Positions 36,001 to 46,239 of a stretch of DNA of 64,000 bases are shown in pieces. The notes beneath the pieces are model-generated. The model was not told the origin of the DNA. It searched no databases and saw nothing but the letters and a program-made list of their open reading frames with translations. A program made the position numbers and the translations under genes. Source of the DNA: Methanolobus psychrophilus R15 (lineage in GTDB: Archaea; Halobacteriota; Methanosarcinia; Methanosarcinales; Methanosarcinaceae); contig CP003083.1 in assembly GCA_000306725.1 (NCBI GenBank), positions 2,964,042 through 3,028,041 on the forward strand. The letters are read 5' to 3'. Positions within the stretch are counted from its first letter, which is position 1. Each line of letters opens with the position of its first letter.

Positions 36001-39000
36001 ATGAGAATAAAAACGGGAAGATGCATGTGTTCTTTTGTTCATGATACCCGCGCCTACATTCCCTTCGCTGTCATCGGCATCTTCGTGCTCCTCTTTTCCA
36101 TAACATCTTCCTTCTATCTAATGAAAATGGACTACGAGCTCGCTGAGACCATATACCAGACCGACGGCATCAGTATGGAGAAGGCTGCAGAGGACATCGC
36201 TTCAGCAGACCTTGCACGATGCCTGAACTATGCCGGCATGCAAGCCCTCAAATGGCAGGGAGAACATCCTATAATCAAGTCGGAGGGAACCACATATGAA
36301 GAATGGGGTGAGGACAGGTTCTCAGTGTTCTCAAAAAGCAAGGATGCAGAACCGGGCGAAACGATAGAAGTGAACGTAAAACTGCCATCCAATATACTTG
36401 AAGCCATAGTCAACATATTCTCTGCAAAACCAAGAACTCTTATTGTGAAAGGATCATCAGGAACGGTCTATGAAAAAATCGTGTATGACGAAACCCACTC
36501 CTTCTGGAGCAAGTCCGAGTTCAATGAAATGATCACCATCCCGGAGAATGCTACCGATGAGTATGGCTACCTTATCCTGATGTATGGAAACGATACTAAA
36601 GCAACGAACTGGTTCCATATGGGTACAAATCCTGTCAAGGATATCACGGCCCATCACTTCAACCGTTTCCTGCAGAGCAATTACCAGAGGAACGTACACA
36701 CATTCAACAATTATGCAATAAACGTAGTTCCTGATGTGCAACCTTCACAGATAGAAATAGGCAAGATCAACGGCACACTTTCACGCCAGCTCGAAAGGTC
36801 GCAGGGCGACGATTACACTATTTACTACACCCTAACCATAAAGGACCTTAATTACACGCTTGTGGACCTGTCCACTGGTACAAGTGTGAACCGAAGTATG
36901 GATATCTCGACCCTGGTAACCTCCAGGGAGCCGCTGCTGGCCCAGCTGACCACCGAGTACGAGCAGGCCCTGAGCAGCAGGACGAATTCGGATGTCGTGC
37001 TTGGAGCCACGAACATACGGACATTCACATACGGCCCCTGGCAGCATTATCTCAACGGCCCGCTCAACATCGTCACCGGTCCGGCCCTGACCTCATCCGT
37101 GAACGCAGGCACGCTGTACACGCAGAAGCGCGTGTTCGACTCCGTGGACCCTTGGGCAGCGGCTTACACCACCTACTACAACGGAAAAGTGCTTTACACG
37201 GATATCTCCAGGGACAGTTCCGGCTATGAGGATGAGAAGCAAAGCAACATCAACACATCCTACGCCAATCTGTCTTCAACCGGCTCTTTCAATGTCGATA
37301 TCGATAAAGGCATCAACGAGTCGATGGCAGACGCCAGTACAAGCAGGGAAGAAGTTGCAAACAACTCCAAACTGATAGTCTCGGTCTCCAACTATACCGA
37401 CAGTGTTTACTACGGTTGGGTCTACAATGATGATAAATGGAGCAGGGCGGACCCTGACCTGCTGCACGATGTGACCCGTGAGGTTTACAGTGCTACGATA
37501 CAGGGGCAGGTATTCAGGGACGGGTTCGATGAGCCACAGATAATCAGCGACTATGGCGGATACGGTAGTCATGGTTCCACATCTGCTTCAGGACACACTG
37601 TAACATGGAAAGGCTACTATCCTGTCCTTGTAACCCATACAAGGGCCCTTGGGGACAATTTCACTTATACAGGCACCGTTCTCTATCATTCTGCAAAGCT
37701 TTCCACTGGCAAAAGCAGCTGGAGCCTGACAGGTGCAACAGTTTCCCACATTGGCACGGATGTAACATGCACTAACATTCTTGCAACCTATAATTACATT
37801 GGGAATGATGCTCTTTTGAACGAAACCCGCGTTGATGGCTATCTTGAAAATGAAAAGCGCAGTTTCGACTGGAAGGTAACATACATAATGGATTTTGAAG
37901 TCGAATCTGAATGGGATATTGATTATTCCTTTGATTATACTTCTACGTGCTATGAAAATGTAAATGGCACTCTAGTCCCCTACCCGTGCACAAGATCATC
38001 ATCAGGAAGCGATACAGTAACTCTCGTGAACTCAGGTAAAGCATCCCACACCCAAACAGAGACCGAGAACATCACCATCATCTACCACCAGTATCTCCCA
38101 TCAGGCGGCTATTCAGGTGTCACCCGCAACTACAGTCCCGGCAGTTCCTATGATTACCGCAACACCACAGTTTCTTTGAATGGCCTGGAAAGGCCCGACA
38201 CGGACTGCTCGGACGCCGCCGATAAGTACCGTGATCAGTACGTTATTCCCAACATGCTGAGCATCCAGAGCCAGTACCTTGCCTATCCCGATGAGAAGGA
38301 GCTTTCTGTCGAAAAGGTCTATTGCGACATACCAGACTGGTTGCACAAGGTCATGGCCGAGGAGATGCATGTCATGTTTGACTCCATCACCGGGGAAAAT
38401 CCTACCCGTGAAGTTCCCCTGCTTGGCAAGAACCTTGGCAAGGACCCCACCCTGCTCATCCAGGATGCTGCTTTCGATATCGTTGCAGAGATGGACGATT
38501 CTATCAAGAAGGAAGCCTTCGCAAAGCAGGACCAGCACTTCACGGGCACCATGTACACAACAAGCAGTGACGCCGCCCGCGCCATAGCCAGAAGCGAGGC
38601 CTACGACCAGCTTTTGAAGTACATTGTAGAGCGCAACCAGAACGATACTTCGGCTTTCGGCGCCTACGTGGATGAGGCCTTCAGCAAAAAGCAAGGTTCA
38701 TCCCTTTCCCTGCTGCTTGGCGGCGATTCTTCTCTCCTCTTCAACAACCCCGCCATGCAGAAAGCCTCCACCGCCCTTGCCAGGGAAATGGGCGTTATCG
38801 GCACCATGACCATCACGGGTGAGCCCCAGAGCAAATACAACTGGACCGAGAACATGACACTGCTCATCGACCAGTATCCCGACTATCTTTACCATGACCC
38901 GGGGTTTGATTTGCAGACACAATACATGTGGGAAGATGAATTGTCGGCGGGAAAGGTTCTCTATCCGCTTGGAGTGCGCAATGTCTGTGTATTCTCTACC

Positions 39001-40038
39001 GGCATAGGTGCTGATATCGCAGAAATACTGGAAAATAGCATGGAACCCCTAAAAGATTCCATCTCCCAGTCAATGAGTCAGAGTATTTCAGAAATGAACA
39101 CAGAGGTAAATTCACTGATAGAGGATATTGGTTCAGAGAGCGCGGCACTTATCGCTAATGGCACGTCCGCAGACACTACTCTTATCCAGGAGAACCGCAC
39201 AAGGCTGATGACTAATTACAGTGCCAGCATCCGAAGTCAGGTTCCGGACATGGTTGCTGATGAAGTTGCGAATGACCCTGTGCTGAGTACACTGATCAGT
39301 AAATCCGAGGTAAGAACAATAACCGACTCTTACATTTCCACCCTATCAGATGATGAGCTTGTCAGTATGGTTGCAGACAACACTCTTCAGGAAGAGATTC
39401 TTCTCCACTTGAACTCCGCTATAGTTTCAGAAAATCCTTTGATAAGCAGTGACGAGATGGAGGCTATTACGTACCGCCTCGAGGCTGACTTGAGGATAGG
39501 AATTGCAAACGGGGTTTCCGAGGCGATAATCCTCAGCCAGGCTGTCATTGACGAGTGTTTCGCAAATATTAACGGTGAATTGCAAAAAATGCTTGACGAT
39601 TCCACTGAGAAACTCACTGGACAGCTAGCCAAGAAGATGGAGCAGAGGCTGCAGAGAGCGATGAAGTACGTACCTTGTGGGTTGCCGGTGCTGCCGCCAA
39701 ATTGGGTATGTACTGTGAATGTGTGGGAGTATGAGGTGATTGGGAAATACAAAATGTTCAAGGTCATCGATAATGACAATGAATGTATGTTCAATCCCTA
39801 TCTGGGGCATGAGGCGCAGATTTATGTGAGAAAATATGATTTAATATCCCACCCCTTTAAAAAGGACATCAGTGGGAACCCAATATGGATTGGGTCAAAT
39901 GAGCCAATTAAATTCAGATTCAGCGGCTATGCTGCTACCATAGTAGGACCGGGACCGAAAGGTGTTGGCGATAAGATTAGTGAAAGAGATGAAAAATCAG
40001 AAGGTTACAATGACTTACTAACGGAATGGGTTGATTAA
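36001..40038 (+). CDS. Very large membrane-anchored extracellular protein, uncharacterised
   Basis: 1345 residues. One N-terminal membrane helix (about 18-42, AYIPFAVIGIFVLLFSIT) follows a short basic cytoplasmic head, and the rest is outside. Residues ~45-760 are beta-rich with many Tyr, Ser, Thr and N-x-S/T sites. Residues ~990-1210 are predicted coiled coil and helical (IAEILENSMEPLKDSIS onward). A Cys pair near 1235-1245 precedes a C-terminal beta region. The pilin-like placement of the helix resembles proteins found with archaeal pilus or secretion loci, but I cannot name the family with confidence. It is followed directly by a sarcinarray-type gene, suggesting joint function at the cell surface. 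Confidence 0.75.
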   Translation: MRIKTGRCMCSFVHDTRAYIPFAVIGIFVLLFSITSSFYLMKMDYELAETIYQTDGISMEKAAEDIASADLARCLNYAGMQALKWQGEHPIIKSEGTTYEEWGEDRFSVFSKSKDAEPGETIEVNVKLPSNILEAIVNIFSAKPRTLIVKGSSGTVYEKIVYDETHSFWSKSEFNEMITIPENATDEYGYLILMYGNDTKATNWFHMGTNPVKDITAHHFNRFLQSNYQRNVHTFNNYAINVVPDVQPSQIEIGKINGTLSRQLERSQGDDYTIYYTLTIKDLNYTLVDLSTGTSVNRSMDISTLVTSREPLLAQLTTEYEQALSSRTNSDVVLGATNIRTFTYGPWQHYLNGPLNIVTGPALTSSVNAGTLYTQKRVFDSVDPWAAAYTTYYNGKVLYTDISRDSSGYEDEKQSNINTSYANLSSTGSFNVDIDKGINESMADASTSREEVANNSKLIVSVSNYTDSVYYGWVYNDDKWSRADPDLLHDVTREVYSATIQGQVFRDGFDEPQIISDYGGYGSHGSTSASGHTVTWKGYYPVLVTHTRALGDNFTYTGTVLYHSAKLSTGKSSWSLTGATVSHIGTDVTCTNILATYNYIGNDALLNETRVDGYLENEKRSFDWKVTYIMDFEVESEWDIDYSFDYTSTCYENVNGTLVPYPCTRSSSGSDTVTLVNSGKASHTQTETENITIIYHQYLPSGGYSGVTRNYSPGSSYDYRNTTVSLNGLERPDTDCSDAADKYRDQYVIPNMLSIQSQYLAYPDEKELSVEKVYCDIPDWLHKVMAEEMHVMFDSITGENPTREVPLLGKNLGKDPTLLIQDAAFDIVAEMDDSIKKEAFAKQDQHFTGTMYTTSSDAARAIARSEAYDQLLKYIVERNQNDTSAFGAYVDEAFSKKQGSSLSLLLGGDSSLLFNNPAMQKASTALAREMGVIGTMTITGEPQSKYNWTENMTLLIDQYPDYLYHDPGFDLQTQYMWEDELSAGKVLYPLGVRNVCVFSTGIGADIAEILENSMEPLKDSISQSMSQSISEMNTEVNSLIEDIGSESAALIANGTSADTTLIQENRTRLMTNYSASIRSQVPDMVADEVANDPVLSTLISKSEVRTITDSYISTLSDDELVSMVADNTLQEEILLHLNSAIVSENPLISSDEMEAITYRLEADLRIGIANGVSEAIILSQAVIDECFANINGELQKMLDDSTEKLTGQLAKKMEQRLQRAMKYVPCGLPVLPPNWVCTVNVWEYEVIGKYKMFKVIDNDNECMFNPYLGHEAQIYVRKYDLISHPFKKDISGNPIWIGSNEPIKFRFSGYAATIVGPGPKGVGDKISERDEKSEGYNDLLTEWVD

Positions 40039-40039
40039 C

Positions 40040-40639
40040 GTGAGGATTAAATTAACTTTAATTATATTTATAATATGTATTATTGCAACAACTGCAACAG
40101 TTTCTGCGGCCAGCAAATACGGTTCTGTAGATGTATATTATAATGATAAACTGTATCCTGGGAATCTTACCCCTAAACCTCTAGTGAAAATAGATGAGCC
40201 CTTCAGAGTCAGGTTTGACATTACTTGCTATCGGAAAGTATATTTGTCTGTTCGATTAGATGAACTTGGAGACGGTAGCACTTTTATAATAACCGACGGT
40301 CCAACGATGAATATAGATAAATATCACACTCGAATAGTTGAAGCAAATGAAACTGTTTCTTATGAATGGACCCTTAAACCGACTGACCGATGGGCAGGGG
40401 GAAGTATGCCTCTTAACTTCATTTATCAAATGACTGATCATGACAGGCATATAACTCTAACCCAAGGAGAGTTCACCGCCGCCTACGTCACCATTTCCAA
40501 CGAATACTACGAACCTCCAGCAAGCACCAAGCCCGGCGCACAGTCTTCTAGTGACACTCCCTTGCCCGCTCTTCCTGCATTCACAATGCTCGGCGCAATG
40601 ACAGCAATTTACATGATGTATGTGCTGAAGAAAAAATAA
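40040..40639 (+). CDS. Sarcinarray-type exported protein with C-terminal sorting helix
   Basis: 199 residues from a GTG at 40040, one base after the stop of the preceding gene; a TTG at 40031 is the alternative. Signal peptide (to about 24, TATVSAAS), then a beta-sandwich domain of the methanosarcinal 'sarcinarray' type (VDVYYNDKLYPGNLTPKPLV, EPFRVRFDITC), then a Ser/Pro linker and PALPAFTMLGAM-helix-KKK. The end resembles archaeosortase-processed PEF-type tails. Probably a surface-exposed partner of the 1345-residue protein, with which it is translationally coupled. Confidence 0.78.
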   Translation: MRIKLTLIIFIICIIATTATVSAASKYGSVDVYYNDKLYPGNLTPKPLVKIDEPFRVRFDITCYRKVYLSVRLDELGDGSTFIITDGPTMNIDKYHTRIVEANETVSYEWTLKPTDRWAGGSMPLNFIYQMTDHDRHITLTQGEFTAAYVTISNEYYEPPASTKPGAQSSSDTPLPALPAFTMLGAMTAIYMMYVLKKK

Positions 40640-40653
40640 ACACTTTTACGGGG

Positions 40654-40684
40654 GGACCCTTGAAAATAGATTGTTCCAGGGTCC
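40654..40684. terminator. Hairpin between convergent genes
   Basis: GGACCCT (40654-40660) pairs with AGGGTCC (40678-40684) around a 17-nt AT-rich loop. It lies between the sarcinarray stop and the convergent AlbA_2 gene's stop. Confidence 0.5.
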
Positions 40685-40717
40685 TTCTGGCTTATGCCAA
40701 AATGTGGCTGAAGAGTA

Positions 40718-41890
40718 TCATTTTCCGTAAGATACAATGCCTTCCTGCTCTTCAAAGAGTCTTGAGTTCCAGAGACCGTAATAGTTGCTGACCTCATCCA
40801 TGATGTCCCTTGCTATCAATACATGGTCTTCCTCGAGTTTCCAGGAGTCCCATTGTCTTTCTATGGAGATCTCTTCGGAATCGCATTTTCTGGCTTCAGT
40901 GGATTTGATCTTTCCGTCGGTCAAAAAAGAGTCGGTGCAGTTGAAGACTTTTACCATTATCTTGACTTTACCCATATAGCTGATCTTTGAATAGAAGGAT
41001 GCTGTGAACCTGATGGTCTGCAATAGGTTACATGCAAGCGAATCGTCGTCCAGTTCCTTACTGCCTTCGGGCTTATAGGAACCGCATCTTTTCATCGAAT
41101 GGACGAGCCCGTTCCTGTGAATTTCTACCTTGTTGACGGAGTCCTTGTTCTGCAGATAGTGTTCGTCATCCCATTTGATGCCGAACTTTGAAGGCATGAC
41201 TGGACCGCTCAGGTAATCTGTGCAGCCACTCGTCCTATTGGAGTGCAGGTCGGTGAGCCCATGTCCGAAATCTGGGGAGGGATCGAACATCTGGCCATCT
41301 ATCTTCAGGGGGGTTATGATCACATGTCCCTCCATCCCGTTAAGTTGAATCTCATGAGGGATCCTGTTCTGGCTAAGGAATATGGCTTCCTCCACGTATC
41401 GGTCTAGCTTGCTCATACCGAAAAAACGTGACTGGTACAGCCATTCGATCTCATTCTCATCCATGGGAGTGGCAGAGAAGTTGTACCTCTTGTAGTATTT
41501 CTTGTCGTGGTTGTTGTAGTAGGGCTTGTTCTGCCCCTCCGGTATCTGGACCACGAGTATGATCCGGTCAGTATCCGGGATAGGTATCTTCTTCATCTGG
41601 ACGCTGACCCTTGGTACGATATTGCTCAGGATTATCTGCTCCAGCCTTTCGGTATTTGTCTCCCTGTCGATGCCTTTGATGGATTCGGGATGGCCGCCTT
41701 TACCGGTTTCTGCAATCCCGTAGACAAGGTAGCCTCCCTTGGTGTTTGAAAAAGCGGTGACCTGTTTAATGATACTGGTATCAATGAGTTCCTGTTTGTA
41801 GTCCAGAAGCATGGATTCATCTATCTTCTCATAGCTCAGTTCCTGAATATCATTATAGGTGACATCAGAAAGTAATTTGTCAAACAACAT
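40718..41890 (-). CDS. AlbA_2 / Schlafen-type putative DNA-binding protein
   Basis: 390 residues. The N-terminal ~150 residues are an AlbA_2 (divergent AAA_4, Schlafen-core) domain: LLDYKQELIDTS, then ITAFSNTKGGYLVYGI (the conserved A-F-x-N-x-x-G-G-x-L-x-x-G motif) and the IPEGQNKPYY strand with a tyrosine-rich KKYYKRYNF. The C-terminal ~240 residues are unassigned mixed alpha/beta. Prokaryotic AlbA_2 proteins are often transcription regulators or defence-associated nucleases. No defence genes are adjacent, so a regulator is the milder guess. Confidence 0.8.
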   Translation of the reverse strand: MLFDKLLSDVTYNDIQELSYEKIDESMLLDYKQELIDTSIIKQVTAFSNTKGGYLVYGIAETGKGGHPESIKGIDRETNTERLEQIILSNIVPRVSVQMKKIPIPDTDRIILVVQIPEGQNKPYYNNHDKKYYKRYNFSATPMDENEIEWLYQSRFFGMSKLDRYVEEAIFLSQNRIPHEIQLNGMEGHVIITPLKIDGQMFDPSPDFGHGLTDLHSNRTSGCTDYLSGPVMPSKFGIKWDDEHYLQNKDSVNKVEIHRNGLVHSMKRCGSYKPEGSKELDDDSLACNLLQTIRFTASFYSKISYMGKVKIMVKVFNCTDSFLTDGKIKSTEARKCDSEEISIERQWDSWKLEEDHVLIARDIMDEVSNYYGLWNSRLFEEQEGIVSYGK

Positions 41891-42002
41891 ATTGCATCAG
41901 CAGGTTCCGTGATTCATCAAACTTGTTAGTTTAAAGTGAATCAGCAACCTGATAAACCTTTTGGGTTTTTCATGATGCTTGAGACTCTTAAAAGGAAGAT
42001 GA

Positions 42003-43151
42003 TCACAACATGCCGGCATTCACCCTTATCATCCTGTCGTCACCGCTGACAGGCCGACCCCTGCCGTCCTGATTGCTCGTGAGGATATACAGGTTGCCGT
42101 CAGGTCCGGCCACGACATCCCTCAGTCTTCCGAACTCCCCATTGAAATGTTCCTGCATTTCCATGGAAACCAAGTCCTCATCCGGGCCGATGGAGACTTC
42201 ATACAGGCTCTGGCCCCGGAGTCCTGCAAAGAAAACAGAGCCATTAAGGTACGCAGCCCCGGATGGAGCCCAGGTCTGACTGCCACTGTGAATGACAGGT
42301 GATTCCATGTTAGAGGCTGTGTCATCACCGGTTATTTCAGGCCATCCGTAATTATTCCCGGCTTCGATCAGGTTCAACTCATCCCTGGCGCTGGGACCAT
42401 GTTCTGTAGCCCACAATCTTCCCTGTTCGTCCCATGCAAGCCCCTGTGGGTTGCGGTGGCCAAGAGTATAGACAGGTGAATCCTGAAATGGGTTATCCTC
42501 CGGGATATCACCTTCATCAGTTACACGCAGTATCTTTCCTGCAAGGGAACCAAGGTCTTGTGAAAGGGATGATTCACCTGCATCCCCTGTGGTAATGTAC
42601 AAAAGACCGTCAGGCCCGAAGCTGATCCTGCCCCCGTTATGATTGCCGCCTCCTGGAATACCGTCTATGATCACTTGGGCATCTGCCAGTTGCCTGTTCT
42701 CTTCGGTGTACCTAACCACTTTATTGTATAGGCGGCTGTCTTCCCTATACGTATAATAGACATAGATGAAATGATTATCTCCAAAATCAGGGTGCACGGT
42801 TATGCCAAGCAACCCTCCCTCACCGGTATGTGCCACTTCGCCTATGGTTGCCACAGGCTCAGAGAGCAGACCTTCCTCAGCATCTATGAGGCGAACTCTC
42901 CCGGGCCTTTCTGTGAGAATGATACTGCCGTCGGGAAGGAAATCCAGTGACCAGGGAATCTCAAGGTCATCTGCAACAAGCGATGCCAGAGGATAATCCT
43001 CACCGGGCTCGGAGGAAAAGTTATTGGCCTGGGGAAGGTCCGTTTCTCTCTGGGTACCGAGGCACCCACAAGCAAGTATGATGACAAACAAAAGAGCAGC
43101 TGCCAGCAGTATAAAAGATGAAAAAGCTTTGCTCGATGACCTGACCTTCAA
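42003..43151 (-). CDS. PQQ-type soluble aldose sugar dehydrogenase lipoprotein
   Basis: 382 residues. A hydrophobic N-terminus (about 12-30) ends in a lipobox (LACGC). The rest is a six-bladed propeller of the GSDH family: DLEIPWSLDFLPDG, VAHTGEGGLLGITVHPDF, GGGNHNGGRISFGPDGLLY (the catalytic His sits in NHNGGR), LGHRNPQGLAWD and ATEHGP. These bacterial-type enzymes oxidise sugars outside the cell using PQQ; a methanogen is not known to make PQQ, so the physiological cofactor or activity is open. Stands alone. Confidence 0.85.
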   Translation of the reverse strand: MKVRSSSKAFSSFILLAAALLFVIILACGCLGTQRETDLPQANNFSSEPGEDYPLASLVADDLEIPWSLDFLPDGSIILTERPGRVRLIDAEEGLLSEPVATIGEVAHTGEGGLLGITVHPDFGDNHFIYVYYTYREDSRLYNKVVRYTEENRQLADAQVIIDGIPGGGNHNGGRISFGPDGLLYITTGDAGESSLSQDLGSLAGKILRVTDEGDIPEDNPFQDSPVYTLGHRNPQGLAWDEQGRLWATEHGPSARDELNLIEAGNNYGWPEITGDDTASNMESPVIHSGSQTWAPSGAAYLNGSVFFAGLRGQSLYEVSIGPDEDLVSMEMQEHFNGEFGRLRDVVAGPDGNLYILTSNQDGRGRPVSGDDRMIRVNAGML

Positions 43152-43356
43152 TACAATTTCCCCAATATAAAAAAGTCGTCACCATATATAAAATATCTAC
43201 ATCAGCACAATGAATTCGGGGATGAGCAAAAGGTTTTTGAGACATAAGGGCGAGGTCTTGCCGTATATAAAAACGGGCCTGCTGGCTGCTGATCAGCTGA
43301 AGGCGAATGCAACGTACATATCAATCCTATATCCTGAATAACGGAGCTTTTCCATA

Positions 43357-46146
43357 ATGGATATCCCTGAACTCATCAACAGACTCAAAGCATCAGGAAG
43401 ATATGAAGGACAGATAGTACATGTAGAGAAACTACCTGCCAGGGAGCCTGTTCACAGTTCCCTTGAACTCAAACCCCTGATAAGTTATGCATTGGGTGAG
43501 AAGGGAATCAGACAACTCTATACCCACCAGACCGAAGCTGTGACCAAGGTGCGTGAAGGGAGGAACATTGTACTGTCCACCAGCACGGCCAGCGGTAAGT
43601 CCCTGTGTTATATGCTTCCTATATTTGAAACGCTGCTTGATGACCCGAAGGCAACTGCGCTGTACCTTTCTCCGCTCAATGCCCTTGTGAACGACCAGCT
43701 TCAGACCTTCAGGGATCTCAGTGACATGATGGGGCTGGACATCAGGATAGATAAATTCATTGGCACGATGACACAGGCAGAAAAGAGTTCCGTGAAATAT
43801 GGGAATCCTCGCATACTATTTACCAACCCGGACATGCTTCACATGAGTTTCCTTGCATGGAAGCATCAGTGGAGGGGATTCCTGTCAAACCTGAAGTTCA
43901 TAGTCCTGGATGAAAGTCATTCATATAGCGGAGTGATGGGCAGCCATATGGCAAACCTGCTCAGGAGGCTTAATCGGGTGTGTGAGCTGTATGGGTCAAG
44001 CCCTCAGTATATCTGCTGCACTGCGACCATCGGGAATCCGGTGGAGCACGCAGCGGCCCTGATAGGAAAGGAGGTATGTCTTGTAGACAGCGACAGCTCC
44101 GGCAGGGGAGCGCAGAGTTTCATCTTCTGGAACCCCCCCATGTACAAGAAGTCACGCAACTTCACTATCCGTAAGTCCAGTTTTGGCGAGACAGTGGAAC
44201 TTTTCACGAACTTTGTCCAGAGCAGTTTCCAGACGATTGTATTTGCCAGGTCCCGGCAGAAAGTGGAACGGATGTATGTCGAGTCCAGGAACATACTTGC
44301 CGGCAGAGGGGTCAGGAAGACCATTAGTTCCTACAGGGGCGGGTATCAGGGACATGAGCGCGAAGCTATTGAGAAAGGGCTTTCAGGCGGGGAAATCGAT
44401 GGTGTGATCTCCACGAATGCCCTTGAAATGGGTATCGACATTGGTGGGCTTGATGCCTGCATAATGGACGGTTTTCCGGGTACTATAATGAGTGCCAGGC
44501 AGCAGGCGGGCAGGGCGGGCCGCGGGAGCCGGGAAAGCATTGTGGTCCTTGTAGCGGATTCGAATGCTCTTGACCAGTATTATATGCGTAATCCTAAAGA
44601 CTTCTTCAGAAGGAACTGTGAAGAGGCAGTCATCAACGTATCCAACCGCTACATCCAGGCCGGACATCTGTTATGCGCTGCCATGGAAGTACCTCTGAAG
44701 GCTGAAGATGCCCGGCATTTTGGCAGTGAGTATGAAACTATTGTAAGGGTGCTTGAAGAAGAAGGACTGCTTGGTGGCCTGGACGCTAAACAATGTCTTG
44801 ATCCTAATCCTCACAGGAATGTTTCCATCCGCAATATAGACAGTGACTCTTATAACATGGTAGATAAAGCTACCAAAAAGCCTCTGGAAAGGGATATGAC
44901 CAGGCTGCAGGCCTACAGGGAGGCTTTTGAAGGCGCGGTCTACATCAATAAGGGAGTGCCTTATTGCGTCACAAAACTGGACCATGAGAAAAAGCAGATC
45001 CTTGTGGAGCAGGCAGATGACGGATATTATACGCGTTCTATGGTGTCCTCGGATATTATGATCAAAGACACTGTTCACAACAAGATCCTCTCCACCTGTA
45101 AGGATGTTAAGGTTGGTTTCGGGGATGTGGATGTAACACAGCAGGTAACCGGGTATAAAAAGATACGGCAGCGCACCGATGATGACCTCGGGCAGTATTC
45201 CCTGCAGATGCCAAAGTTCACCCTCAGCACGGAAGCTCTCTGGCTGGAGATGCCTGTTCAGTTTGCTCAGGCAGTGGAAACACATGGCTGTGACTTTGCA
45301 GGCGGCATCCATGCTATCGAGCATGCAATTATCGGGATGTATCCCTTGCACCTGCTTGCCGACAGGAACGATGTTGGTGGAGTGTCAGCCACCGAGCACC
45401 CGGATCTTGAAGGCAAAAGCGGGATATTCGTGTATGATGGACATCAAGGTGGGGTGGGGTATGCTGAGAGCGGGTATGGGAAGATCGTGGAGATGCTTGA
45501 GGTCACCCTGCGGTCTATCGAAAGCTGTCCATGCTCTGAAGGATGCCCCTCTTGTATCCAGTCCCCAAAATGCGGGAACAATAACAATCCACTGGACAAG
45601 GATGCTGCCATCATTATGCTCAGGAAGATGCTTGGAAAGCCAGAGTATATCCCACAGAAGAAAAAGACAAATCTGAGACCCAGAGAGCATCAGGCATCAC
45701 CCGCCATCGAAAGATCGAGGGAAAAACCCTTCGATACCGTAAGCGCCCTTGAGAGGGCAAGACGCAAGCTCCGGCAAAGGGGCAACAGGAGCGCAGCAGA
45801 ATGGATCAATGAAGGGATCACAGCAGGAAAGGAAAAGAAAGATCATGTCGCTGCCTATGAGTGTTTTGAAGCCGCGTTGCAGCTTGAGCCCGATAACGGC
45901 CTTGCTCTCATGAACAAGGGCATAACATACATTCACCTGCGCAGGTACCAGATCGCCCTTGACTGCTTCAACAGACTTATTGCCACGGGACGCCGGCAGA
46001 GTTCGGTCTGGGTGCAGAAGGGTATTGCATTGTACTATCTAGGGGATTACCGGAATGCTATCGCAGCCTATGATGAGGCTTTGAAAATAAATCCAGAGGA
46101 TAAGAAAATAATAAAATACAGGGAAATGGCACAGGGGAAAGTGTAG
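43357..46146 (+). CDS. MrfA/Hrq1-type DNA helicase with C-terminal TPR repeats
   Basis: 929 residues. Superfamily 2 core: Q-like LYTHQTEAV, Walker A TSTASGKSL, DEAH-type LDESHSYSGV, SFRGGY-type middle, then TNALEMGIDIGGLD and motif VI QQAGRAGRGS. Residues ~640-770 are the DUF1998/MZB zinc region with the four-Cys group CPCSEGCPSCIQSPKCGN. This is the MrfA/Hrq1 family of 3'-5' helicases used in crosslink or bulky-lesion repair. Residues ~830-925 add two or three TPR units (AYECFEAALQLEPDNGLAL), absent from the bacterial MrfA described, so a protein partner may be recruited. Monocistronic. Confidence 0.9.
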   Translation: MDIPELINRLKASGRYEGQIVHVEKLPAREPVHSSLELKPLISYALGEKGIRQLYTHQTEAVTKVREGRNIVLSTSTASGKSLCYMLPIFETLLDDPKATALYLSPLNALVNDQLQTFRDLSDMMGLDIRIDKFIGTMTQAEKSSVKYGNPRILFTNPDMLHMSFLAWKHQWRGFLSNLKFIVLDESHSYSGVMGSHMANLLRRLNRVCELYGSSPQYICCTATIGNPVEHAAALIGKEVCLVDSDSSGRGAQSFIFWNPPMYKKSRNFTIRKSSFGETVELFTNFVQSSFQTIVFARSRQKVERMYVESRNILAGRGVRKTISSYRGGYQGHEREAIEKGLSGGEIDGVISTNALEMGIDIGGLDACIMDGFPGTIMSARQQAGRAGRGSRESIVVLVADSNALDQYYMRNPKDFFRRNCEEAVINVSNRYIQAGHLLCAAMEVPLKAEDARHFGSEYETIVRVLEEEGLLGGLDAKQCLDPNPHRNVSIRNIDSDSYNMVDKATKKPLERDMTRLQAYREAFEGAVYINKGVPYCVTKLDHEKKQILVEQADDGYYTRSMVSSDIMIKDTVHNKILSTCKDVKVGFGDVDVTQQVTGYKKIRQRTDDDLGQYSLQMPKFTLSTEALWLEMPVQFAQAVETHGCDFAGGIHAIEHAIIGMYPLHLLADRNDVGGVSATEHPDLEGKSGIFVYDGHQGGVGYAESGYGKIVEMLEVTLRSIESCPCSEGCPSCIQSPKCGNNNNPLDKDAAIIMLRKMLGKPEYIPQKKKTNLRPREHQASPAIERSREKPFDTVSALERARRKLRQRGNRSAAEWINEGITAGKEKKDHVAAYECFEAALQLEPDNGLALMNKGITYIHLRRYQIALDCFNRLIATGRRQSSVWVQKGIALYYLGDYRNAIAAYDEALKINPEDKKIIKYREMAQGKV

Positions 46147-46239
46147 GATGGAAATATGCTTTCAAGGGTTCTAATTCCTCTTCTACCTCCCCAAACAGAT
46201 GTCCACAAGTTGAGGTCAAAAAGTGTTAAGTTTCCTTAT

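Noticed and set aside
38113-38694. 193-residue minus-strand frame within the giant surface protein gene
   Set aside because: It is antisense to well-coded sequence with a continuous plus-strand frame and has no promoter or ribosome site.
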